Made by a program: the position numbers and the translations under genes. From an uncultured Pseudorhodobacter sp. (lineage in GTDB: Bacteria > Pseudomonadota > Alphaproteobacteria > Rhodobacterales > Rhodobacteraceae): a stretch of DNA of 9,463 nucleotides. The notes beneath the pieces were generated by a model that had not been told where the DNA came from, searched no databases, and saw only the letters and a program-made list of their open reading frames with translations. Shown here piece by piece: positions 1-5,645 of the stretch; positions within the stretch are counted from its first letter, which is position 1; each line of letters opens with the position of its first letter. The stretch covers positions 1 through 9,463 of the forward strand of contig CAMFLG010000089.1 in the NCBI GenBank assembly GCA_945957495.1, given 5' to 3'.

Positions 1-3000
1 AGGTGAAGGTGTCGTTGCCATCGCCGCCAGACAGCACATCGTCGCCCGCGCCGCCGTCGATATGATCCGCGCCGCCGCGCCCGTCGATCACGTCATTGCC
101 GGCATTGCCCCAAAGCCCGTTATCCTCGACCCCGCCGATCACGGTGTCATTGCCTGAACCGGCATGGGCATCCTCGATATGGGTCGTCGTCGCCTGCGTC
201 ATGCCAGCCGTGATCGCATCCACGATGTTCGAACTGTTGGCGGTCAGCGTGACCACAGCGCCCCGGCCCAGCTGGGTGGCCAGATCCTGATACGTCGTCT
301 CGTACCCGCCTGCGATGGCAAAGATCGGGATGATGTTCGCCGCAGCCAAGGCCGCCTGCAGTTGCGCGATGCTCGGGTAATCCTCCAGCGCGCCACCGCC
401 GGGGAACAGCGCGTCGCCGTTGTTCGCCGTCAGAATGCCGCCCAGCGCCCCGTCGCCCGCCAGATGGAAAGGCGCATCGGTGAACAGCACCACAAAGCGC
501 GCCGAATCCGGGCGAAAGCCCACGTCTGCGCTGTGCAGCGCCAGTTGCATCAGCGCCTCGATCTGCGCTTCGGGTCCGTCCATGCCGTTCAGAATGCTCA
601 TCGCCGTATAGGTTGCCGACAGCGCCGCCGCGTCCGTCGTCAGGGCAAGCTGCTGCTGATAAACCCATTCCCCCGGCGCCCCAAAGGGCGACACCGGCTT
701 GTCCACGAAGGACGATACGCCAAAGGTGCTGTTGACCTGCACCGCCTGCACCGCGCCCACGATCTGCGGGATCAGCGCCCGCACGGTGGCGATGTCATCG
801 CCGAACGATCCGGTGCGGTCTTGCAGGAACTGCACGTCCAGCGGGCCAGAGGTGGTGCCGCCGGGGGTGATGTGGATGATCTGGCCCTCAACCTCGGTCT
901 CCGTCTCGCCCGACAGGTCAATGTGGTCGTTGCCGGTGCTGTCCGAACTGTCCAGCGAATCGTGGCCCAGATAATCCTCGATCTCAACGGTGCTGCCGGT
1001 GATGTGATAGGTGTCGTCGCCCGCGCCACCCGACAGGGTGTCGTGGCCGGAATGTGCGCGCAGATGGTCATTGCCGTCGCCGCCGAGCAGCAGGTCATCG
1101 CCCGCGCCGCCGTCCAGATCATCGTCACCCGAGGCGCCCGACAGCGTGTTGCTGCCCGCGCCGCCCACCGCGACATGCGCGGTGCCGCCCAGCCGGATGT
1201 TTTCGATATTTGCGCCGACGGTCAGCCCGTCTTTCATCAACACCACCGTGTCGATGCCGCCGTCCACATCCTCGATCACGGTGTCGCCAGTGCTGTCAAC
1301 GACATAGGTATCGTCGCCCGTGCCCCCAACCATCATGTCGGACCCCGTGCCGCCATCCAGCGTGTCGTTGCCGTCCAGCCCGATCAGGGTTTGCGTGCCG
1401 GAACCGCCGGTCAAAAGGTTGTTCAGCGCGTTGCCGGTGCCCGTCATGCCCGCGCCCGTCAGCAGCAGGTTTTCCACATTGTCGCCCAGAGTAACACTGA
1501 CTGCCGCGCGCACGGTATCAATGCCGCCGCCCAGCGCCTCGGTGATCACATCGCCGGTGCCGTTGACAACGTAGGTGTCATCGCCCGCGCCGCCGATCAT
1601 GGTATCATTGCCAAGGCCGCCATCCAACGTGTCGGCCAGTGCCGTGCCGGTCAGGCTGTTGTCCAGCGTGTTGCCGGTGCCAACATGCGCGCCCCCCTGC
1701 AACACCAGGTTTTCCAGATTGCCGCCCAGCCGATAGTCAACCGAGGCGATAACCGTGTCGGTTCCGCCCAGCGTGGCCTCTGAAATCTTGTCCAGCGCAT
1801 TGTCCACGACATAGGTGTCATCGCCCGCGCCGCCCGCCAAGGTGTCGGCTCCGGCCCCGCCATCCAGCGTGTCGTTGCCCACGGTGCCTTTCAGCGAATT
1901 GTCCAGCGCGTTGCCCGTGCCCAGACGCGCCGCCCCGGTCAGGACAAGGTTCTCTACCTCGGCCGCCAGCGTGAGGTTGACACTTGAATAGATGGTATCA
2001 GCGCCGCCAGCGGCCAGCTCTGTCACCACATCGGATGCCGAATTGACGTAGTAGCGGTCGTTGCCCGCGCCCCCAACCATCGTGTCGGCCCCAGCGGCGC
2101 CGTCCAGGGTGTCATTGCCTGCCGTGCCCGTCAGGATGTTGGCCAGACTGTTGCCGGTCGCACTGCGGGCGGTGCCGGTCAGGGTCAGGTTTTCCAGATT
2201 GGCGCCCAGCGTCCAGTTCACCGACGCGATCACCGTGTCAATGCCGCCCGCGGCGTCCTCGACAATCACGTCGCCCAGACTGCCCACCTTGTAGCTGTCA
2301 TTGCCTGCGCCGCCGATCAGCGTGTCGTCGCCTGCGGCCCCGTCCAGCGTGTCGTTGCCGGTATTGCCCGTGATGACGTTGTTCAGCGCGTTGCCGGTGC
2401 CGCTGTGCGCCCCACCCACCAGGGTCAGCCGCTCCACCTCTGCCGTCAGCGTGTAGTTGACCGAGGCCACAACCAGATCGTCGCCTTCGGCTGCCGCCTC
2501 AACCACCTGATCTGCGGCTGCATCGACGATATAGGTGTCGTCGCCCGCACCGCCCAGCATCGAGTCGCTGCCCGTGCCGCCGTCCAGCAGATCATTGCCA
2601 ACCTCACCCTGCAACGTGTCGTTGCCCGCGCCGCCCTCGATGCTGTCATTGCCATCGCTGCCGCTGATGTTGTCGTTGCCGCCAAGGCCCAGAATGGCGT
2701 CGGCGCCAAGGCCGATCTGATGCACGCCGCCATAGCCCGGCCCCATCACATCATCGCCGCCGGTGCCATAGATGTTCAGATCGGGCAGCCAGGTGTCGGG
2801 CGTGTACAGCACCTTGACGCTTTCGCCGCTGCCCGGCGCGCCGATGAGCAGATCGGCCACACCGTCGCCGTTCATATCGCCGCCCACCGCCACCGAGGCG
2901 CCGGTCAGACTGCCCGCAGCCCCCACAATCTTGGCACCGCCGATGCCCTGCGCGATCAGCGACAGGTCCACCGGGCCGTTGCCCGCGCCCCCCCAGACCA

Positions 3001-4261
3001 CATAGACCGCGCCCGCATTGCTGCCGCCCTCGCCATTGCCCGAGGCGCCGATGATCAGATCGTCAATCCCATCGCCGTTCAGATCGACATTTCCGGCCAG
3101 AACCAGCGATTCCAGATCCCCGGGCGACTCGGCAATGATCTGAAAGCCGCCAACACCCGCGCGCACGTCTGCCAGATCAACCGCCAGATTGTCGGCCTTG
3201 CCATAGACGACATAGGCGCTGTCCGACCGGGGCGCGCCGATCAGAATATCGTCCAGCCCGTCCCCGTTCAGATCGCCCGCGTTGCCGACAGAAGCCCCGG
3301 CATCGTCTTGCGCCACACCGCTGATCTTGTAGCCGCCATTGCCCAGCGCGATCTGCGCCAGGTTAACCGCCGTTCCGGTGGACTTGCCATCCACCACATA
3401 AACCGCACCGGCATTTTTCCCCGCGCTGTTGTCGTCGCGCACCCCGATCAGGATTTCAGATTTGCCGTCGCCGTTCTGGTCGCCCAGCACACCCAAAGCC
3501 GAGCCGACCGCATCGCCAGAGGACAGACCCACGATCTTGAACCCGCCGACCCCGGCGGCAACGTTGGTCAGTTGCACGGCAGAGGCTGTGGTCTTGCCCC
3601 AAACCACATAGGCCGCCCCCGCATCGGTGCCGCCCGCGTCTTGCCCCGGCGCACCCACCAGCATATCGGCGTGCCCGTCGCCGTTCATGTCGCCCACCGC
3701 CAACACGGTGTAACCCGCCGCATCGCCCGCCGCTTCGCCCTTGATGGCATAGCCCTTGCCGCCGCCCGAGAAGGGGTTAGCCAGATCAACCCCGCCCACA
3801 GGCGAGGACGGCCCCCAGATCACAAAGGCAGCCCCCGCATCCACCTTGGCGGCGGTGTTGTTCATGCCCGGCGCGCCGATCAGCAACTCGCCCCGCCCAT
3901 CTCCGTTCAGATCGGCAATGCCCGCCAGCGAGAATCCGGCCTGATCGCCCGCGTTCACCCCGTCGATGATGAAAGACCCGGTCGCCACATCGGCAAGGCC
4001 GCTGCTGCTGCCCGCCGCGAAATGGCTCAGCGTGACAAAGATGCGCCCGGCGTCCAGCGCCTTGTCGTCATCCCCCGACGCGCCCACGGCAATATCCGCC
4101 ACCCCGTCGCCGTTCAGATCGCCCACCGATGCCAGCCAGGCCGGGGCTGAATTGCCCGTCACTGTCGGGGCAAAATCCCCCGCCGCATTCGGCGTCAGGC
4201 TATAGCCGCCACCGGCAAGTATGGTGGAACCAAGAAAAACTTTCGTGTTGGGAACGGGCAT
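1..4261 (-). CDS. Giant RTX protein with FG-GAP propeller and integrin-beta-like I domain (C-terminus beyond left edge)
   Basis: Reading leftward from ATG 4261-4259, the frame stays open for 1420 codons and leaves the window. The start is fixed: an in-frame TGA lies at 4324-4322 and no ATG, GTG or TTG occurs between; AGAGGT (4271-4266) lies 4 nt upstream. Order of parts: seven FG-GAP blades (about 20-500), RTX (about 501-560), six 80-residue RTX-associated repeats (about 561-1050), RTX (to about 1090), an acidic linker, an integrin-beta-type I domain (about 1140-1358), then RTX again. I found no cysteine codon and no signal peptide or membrane segment. RTX nonapeptides (GGxGxDxL) bind calcium outside the cell, and such proteins normally leave by type I secretion using a C-terminal signal, which would lie outside the window. 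Inferred role: a calcium-dependent surface or secreted adhesin. A plain VWA-type RTX protein is the alternative. Substrate and partner are unknown. Confidence 0.93.
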   Translation of the reverse strand, partial: MPVPNTKVFLGSTILAGGGYSLTPNAAGDFAPTVTGNSAPAWLASVGDLNGDGVADIAVGASGDDDKALDAGRIFVTLSHFAAGSSSGLADVATGSFIIDGVNAGDQAGFSLAGIADLNGDGRGELLIGAPGMNNTAAKVDAGAAFVIWGPSSPVGGVDLANPFSGGGKGYAIKGEAAGDAAGYTVLAVGDMNGDGHADMLVGAPGQDAGGTDAGAAYVVWGKTTASAVQLTNVAAGVGGFKIVGLSSGDAVGSALGVLGDQNGDGKSEILIGVRDDNSAGKNAGAVYVVDGKSTGTAVNLAQIALGNGGYKISGVAQDDAGASVGNAGDLNGDGLDDILIGAPRSDSAYVVYGKADNLAVDLADVRAGVGGFQIIAESPGDLESLVLAGNVDLNGDGIDDLIIGASGNGEGGSNAGAVYVVWGGAGNGPVDLSLIAQGIGGAKIVGAAGSLTGASVAVGGDMNGDGVADLLIGAPGSGESVKVLYTPDTWLPDLNIYGTGGDDVMGPGYGGVHQIGLGADAILGLGGNDNISGSDGNDSIEGGAGNDTLQGEVGNDLLDGGTGSDSMLGGAGDDTYIVDAAADQVVEAAAEGDDLVVASVNYTLTAEVERLTLVGGAHSGTGNALNNVITGNTGNDTLDGAAGDDTLIGGAGNDSYKVGSLGDVIVEDAAGGIDTVIASVNWTLGANLENLTLTGTARSATGNSLANILTGTAGNDTLDGAAGADTMVGGAGNDRYYVNSASDVVTELAAGGADTIYSSVNLTLAAEVENLVLTGAARLGTGNALDNSLKGTVGNDTLDGGAGADTLAGGAGDDTYVVDNALDKISEATLGGTDTVIASVDYRLGGNLENLVLQGGAHVGTGNTLDNSLTGTALADTLDGGLGNDTMIGGAGDDTYVVNGTGDVITEALGGGIDTVRAAVSVTLGDNVENLLLTGAGMTGTGNALNNLLTGGSGTQTLIGLDGNDTLDGGTGSDMMVGGTGDDTYVVDSTGDTVIEDVDGGIDTVVLMKDGLTVGANIENIRLGGTAHVAVGGAGSNTLSGASGDDDLDGGAGDDLLLGGDGNDHLRAHSGHDTLSGGAGDDTYHITGSTVEIEDYLGHDSLDSSDSTGNDHIDLSGETETEVEGQIIHITPGGTTSGPLDVQFLQDRTGSFGDDIATVRALIPQIVGAVQAVQVNSTFGVSSFVDKPVSPFGAPGEWVYQQQLALTTDAAALSATYTAMSILNGMDGPEAQIEALMQLALHSADVGFRPDSARFVVLFTDAPFHLAGDGALGGILTANNGDALFPGGGALEDYPSIAQLQAALAAANIIPIFAIAGGYETTYQDLATQLGRGAVVTLTANSSNIVDAITAGMTQATTTHIEDAHAGSGNDTVIGGVEDNGLWGNAGNDVIDGRGGADHIDGGAGDDVLSGGDGNDTFT
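188..844 (-). other. Integrin-beta-type I-like (VWA-superfamily) domain within the RTX protein
   Basis: Residues about 1140-1358. The first strand DVQFLQD leads into DRTGSFGDD (1148-1156), which has the spacing of the integrin-beta MIDAS/ADMIDAS motif DxSxSxxDD with Thr for the first Ser. Next come SFVDKPVSPF (1184-1193), DGPE (1228-1231), LMQLAL (1237-1242), a GFRPDSAR stretch (1248-1255), LFTDAPFH (1259-1266), DGALGGI (1270-1276), EDYPS (1293-1297), ANIIPIFAI (1308-1316) and NSSNIVDAI (1342-1350). Each has a counterpart in the same order in human integrin beta-3 as I recall it; FVDKPVSP appears identical. Candidate metal ligands are D1148, T1150, S1152, E1231 and D1262 (MIDAS), D1155 and D1156 (ADMIDAS), and D1187, D1228 and P1230 (synergistic site). 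The domain is therefore likely a metal-dependent ligand binder. Alignment was by eye. Confidence 0.82.
1112..2581 (-). repeat. Six in-frame 240-bp tandem repeats (80-residue RTX-associated units)
   Basis: Residues 561-1050 are built from units of this form: RTX nonapeptides, then DDTYVVD, a stretch like DVITEAxGGxDTV, ASVxxTLxxNxENLxLTG, and GTGNALxNxLTG. Successive units begin at residues 561, 641, 721, 801 and 881, an exact 80-residue (240-bp) period. The sixth begins at 970, after one extra nonapeptide (961-969), and has one further extra residue near its middle. Units differ at many positions in both DNA and protein, so this is an old array, not a recent expansion. The same repeat is common in large calcium-binding proteins of alphaproteobacteria; it probably forms calcium-stabilised beta-roll and connector segments that extend the protein from the cell. 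Confidence 0.9.
2762..4204 (-). other. Seven-blade FG-GAP (integrin-alpha-type) beta-propeller region
   Basis: Residues about 20-500 of the RTX protein contain seven repeats. Each is centred on a DxNGDG calcium loop followed by a hydrophobic strand ending in IGAP, VGAP or a variant. The loops begin at residues 48, 117, 191, 261, 330, 393 and 462, spaced 63-74 residues, the size of one FG-GAP blade. Loop variants include DLNGDGVAD, DLNGDGRGE, DMNGDGHAD, DQNGDGKSE and DLNGDGLDD. Several blades continue into a strand such as GAAYVVWGK. Seven is the number that closes an integrin-alpha propeller. FG-GAP propellers also occur in bacterial secreted enzymes and adhesins, so the fold is well supported but the ligand is unknown. 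Confidence 0.9.
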
Positions 4262-4306
4262 GTGGACCTCTGAATGGCTGTGTCTGAAGGGCTTGGTCGG
4301 GGGGCC

Positions 4307-4325
4307 TTGGCCGTCAGACGGTCAA
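4307..4325. promoter_or_regulatory. 19-bp near-perfect palindrome, candidate operator upstream of the RTX gene
   Basis: The left arm TTGGCCGTC (4307-4315) and right arm GACGGTCAA (4317-4325) are inverted repeats of 9 bp with one mismatch and a single central base. The near edge lies 45 bp upstream of the RTX start codon, in its 5' leader or promoter. Symmetry and size suit a dimeric regulator, but no family can be assigned from the sequence. Confidence 0.4.
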
Positions 4326-4503
4326 AGCGGATGCTCAGCCTATGCAAAGGCCACCCACGGTCTGTCCATAAACCCCGAGTTGCAATTCCCCGCCTAGGCG
4401 CCGCGTTTATGCCCCTATAACCAAAGTTGCAGGCGGGTTTACGCGCCAAACCACCCGCCCAGACCCCTTGCCGCCTCTCACCTGTGCCGGCGGTGTCCCC
4501 AAT

Positions 4504-4559
4504 GCGCCTCCCTCCCGCTCTGATGGGGGAGGGCAGGGGCGGGGATGCGCCAAAAAAAA
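4504..4559. repeat. GC-rich fold-back element with A8 tract
   Basis: CCCTCCC (4510-4516) can pair with GGGAGGG (4527-4533) across a 10-nt loop. Outer GCGC tetramers (4504-4507 and 4547-4550) could close a longer, imperfect stem. An uninterrupted run of eight A residues follows (4552-4559). Elements of this composition are often dispersed intergenic repeats in GC-rich proteobacteria; copy number in this genome cannot be seen from one window. Confidence 0.35.
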
Positions 4560-4626
4560 CAGTAAGGGGAGCGCCCGGCACAGACGGGAAAGCGCCGCCG
4601 CCCGTGCAACAGGGCCCACTGTCTGC

Positions 4627-4655
4627 TTGACACTCCGCCCCCTTCGCCGCATAAG
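4627..4655 (+). promoter_or_regulatory. Sigma-70-type promoter for rplU-rpmA
   Basis: A perfect -35 hexamer TTGACA (4627-4632) is separated by 17 bp from CATAAG (4650-4655), which matches the TATAAT consensus at four positions. Transcription would start near 4661-4663, giving a leader of about 130 nt before rplU. No other pair in the intergenic region is as good on this strand. Confidence 0.65.
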
Positions 4656-4662
4656 CGCGCAT

Positions 4663-4688
4663 CCCGGCGAGGTGCGAATCTCGCCGGG
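4663..4688 (+). promoter_or_regulatory. Strong hairpin at the predicted 5' end of the rplU leader
   Basis: CCCGGCGAG (4663-4671) and CTCGCCGGG (4680-4688) form a perfect 9-bp stem with an 8-nt loop, extended by a possible U-G pair (4662 with 4689). It is followed by GCTTTATTTC. It begins at or within a few bases of the predicted transcription start. It could stabilise the 5' end of the message, act as an attenuator, or terminate a transcript entering from the left. The sequence does not decide between these. Confidence 0.5.
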
Positions 4689-4791
4689 GCTTTATTTCAT
4701 GACGCCCCCCGGGGGCGCGCTGTTCGAGGCGGGGCAACCCAAAACACCGGCAACGGGGCCACAGAACGCGGAGCAAGAGAAGGAAAGACCC

Positions 4792-5244
4792 ATGTACGCG
4801 GTCCTCAAGACAGGCGGCAAGCAATACAAGGTGCAGGCGGGTGACGTGCTGCGCGTTGAAAAGCTGGCTGCCGTGGCTGGTGAAAAAATCCAGTTCAACG
4901 ACATTCTGATGGTCGGCGGCGAAACCGTCACCGTTGGCCTGCCCTTCGTGGCCGGTGCTGCGGTGCAAGCCGAAGTGATCGACCAGATCAAGGGCGAGAA
5001 AGTCATCCACTTCGTCAAGCGTCGTCGGAAACATTCGTCGCAGCGCACCAAGGGCCACCGTCAGCACCTGACGCTGGTTCGCATCACCGACGTTCTGGCG
5101 TCGGGCGCTGATGCCACCGGTGTTGCCGCCGCAACCGGCACTGCCGATGCGCGCCGCGCCGCCCACAACACCGCTCCGGCCGCCCCGGTCGAAGCTGCCC
5201 CGAAACCCAAGCGTGCCGCCAAGGCCGCCGCTACTGCGGAGTAA
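4792..5244 (+). CDS. rplU: 50S ribosomal protein L21
   Basis: This 150-residue protein is a structural component of the large ribosomal subunit that contacts 23S rRNA. The N-terminus MYAVLKTGGKQYKVQAGD is the family signature, and the basic segment HFVKRRRKHSSQRTKGHRQ (residues about 64-82) matches the conserved rRNA-binding part of L21. The family core ends near residue 103; about 47 more residues follow, rich in Ala, Pro and Lys, an extension seen in alphaproteobacterial L21. ATG 4792 is chosen because the conserved N-terminus begins there and AGAAGGAAAG lies just upstream. The frame is open further upstream, but that part would include the promoter. rpmA follows after 6 nt, and the pair is a near-universal operon. 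Confidence 0.98.
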   Translation: MYAVLKTGGKQYKVQAGDVLRVEKLAAVAGEKIQFNDILMVGGETVTVGLPFVAGAAVQAEVIDQIKGEKVIHFVKRRRKHSSQRTKGHRQHLTLVRITDVLASGADATGVAAATGTADARRAAHNTAPAAPVEAAPKPKRAAKAAATAE

Positions 5245-5250
5245 CACCCC

Positions 5251-5520
5251 ATGGCACACAAAAAAGCAGGCGGTTCATCCCGCAACGGCCGCGACTCTGC
5301 CGGTCGTCGTCTTGGCGTGAAACTGTTCGGTGGCCAGGCGGCCATTCCGGGCAACATCATCGTGCGTCAGCGCGGCACCACCTGGTTCCCGGGTGAAGGC
5401 GTTGGCATGGGCGTGGATCACACCCTGTTCGCCAAGGTTGAAGGCAAAGTCACCTTCAAGAAGGGCTTCAAGGGCCGCACCTTTATTTCGGTTCTCCCCG
5501 TCGCGGAAGCAGCCGAGTAA
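5251..5520 (+). CDS. rpmA: 50S ribosomal protein L27
   Basis: This 89-residue protein has the full L27 family length. L27 is a large-subunit protein whose N-terminal tail reaches the peptidyl-transferase centre and helps position tRNA. The N-terminus MAHKKAGGSSRNGRDS, the LGVKLFGGQ segment, IIVRQRGT and the end of the barrel (KVTFKKG) are all typical. There is no cleavable N-terminal extension of the Firmicutes type; the mature sequence begins right after Met. The start lies 6 nt after the rplU stop, and CGGAG overlapping that stop (5237-5241) can serve as the ribosome-binding site, suggesting coupled translation with rplU. Confidence 0.98.
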   Translation: MAHKKAGGSSRNGRDSAGRRLGVKLFGGQAAIPGNIIVRQRGTTWFPGEGVGMGVDHTLFAKVEGKVTFKKGFKGRTFISVLPVAEAAE

Positions 5521-5549
5521 GCCGAACCTTTACAATCACGTTGTAAAAA

Positions 5550-5575
5550 GGGGATCGGCCGAAAGGCCGGTCCCC
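5550..5575 (+). terminator. Candidate terminator after rpmA
   Basis: An 11-bp stem (5550-5560 with 5565-5575, one G-U pair) encloses the loop GAAA. It is followed by TTGCCCTTTT, a broken T-tract. The stem is very stable but the T-rich tail is poor, so it may terminate partially or protect the 3' end of the rplU-rpmA message. Confidence 0.5.
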
Positions 5576-5633
5576 TTGCCCTTTTCCACGTTGGAAACGG
5601 GTTTCTACGGGCCTCGCGCCCCACATGCGCTTC

Positions 5634-5640
5634 AAGGAGG
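5634..5640 (+). promoter_or_regulatory. Shine-Dalgarno sequence that decides the GNAT start
   Basis: AAGGAGG lies 5 nt before ATG 5646. It rules out the in-frame ATG at 5625, which lies upstream of the ribosome-binding site. Confidence 0.85.
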
Positions 5641-5645
5641 GAGCC

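Larger units (their letters stand above)
4262..4791. other. Divergent intergenic region between the RTX gene and rplU
   Basis: This 530-bp stretch separates the two divergent genes and shows no convincing gene. From left to right it holds the RTX ribosome-binding site, a 19-bp palindrome (4307-4325), a 10-bp palindrome CGCCTAGGCG (4391-4400), a GC-rich fold-back element followed by eight A residues (4504-4559), the rplU promoter (4627-4655), and a strong hairpin (4663-4688) in the predicted rplU leader. Short open frames here, for example 4427-4630, have proline- and glycine-rich composition explained by the GC-rich element and lack ribosome-binding sites. I found no convincing minus-strand promoter hexamers for the RTX gene. 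Confidence 0.7.

Noticed and set aside
164..1783. Long open frame on the plus strand (539 codons) across the RTX gene
   Set aside because: It lies exactly codon-for-codon opposite the RTX frame. Stops there would need TTA, CTA or TCA codons in the RTX gene, which are rare at this GC content. Its translation has no recognisable domain.
1112..2581. Regular 240-bp periodicity resembling a repeat array such as CRISPR
   Set aside because: There are no identical short repeats with unique spacers; the period is an 80-residue coding repeat.
2405..4150. Second long plus-strand open frame (581 codons) across the RTX gene
   Set aside because: Same codon-register antisense effect; its periodic sequence is only the complement of the RTX and FG-GAP repeats.
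4468..4791. Upstream in-frame extension of rplU
   Set aside because: The frame is open, but the L21 N-terminus begins at 4792 with a ribosome-binding site, and the promoter lies inside the extension.
4195..5259. 354-codon minus-strand open frame opposite rplU and the intergenic region
   Set aside because: Antisense in register to rplU and extending through its promoter; the translation has no family resemblance.
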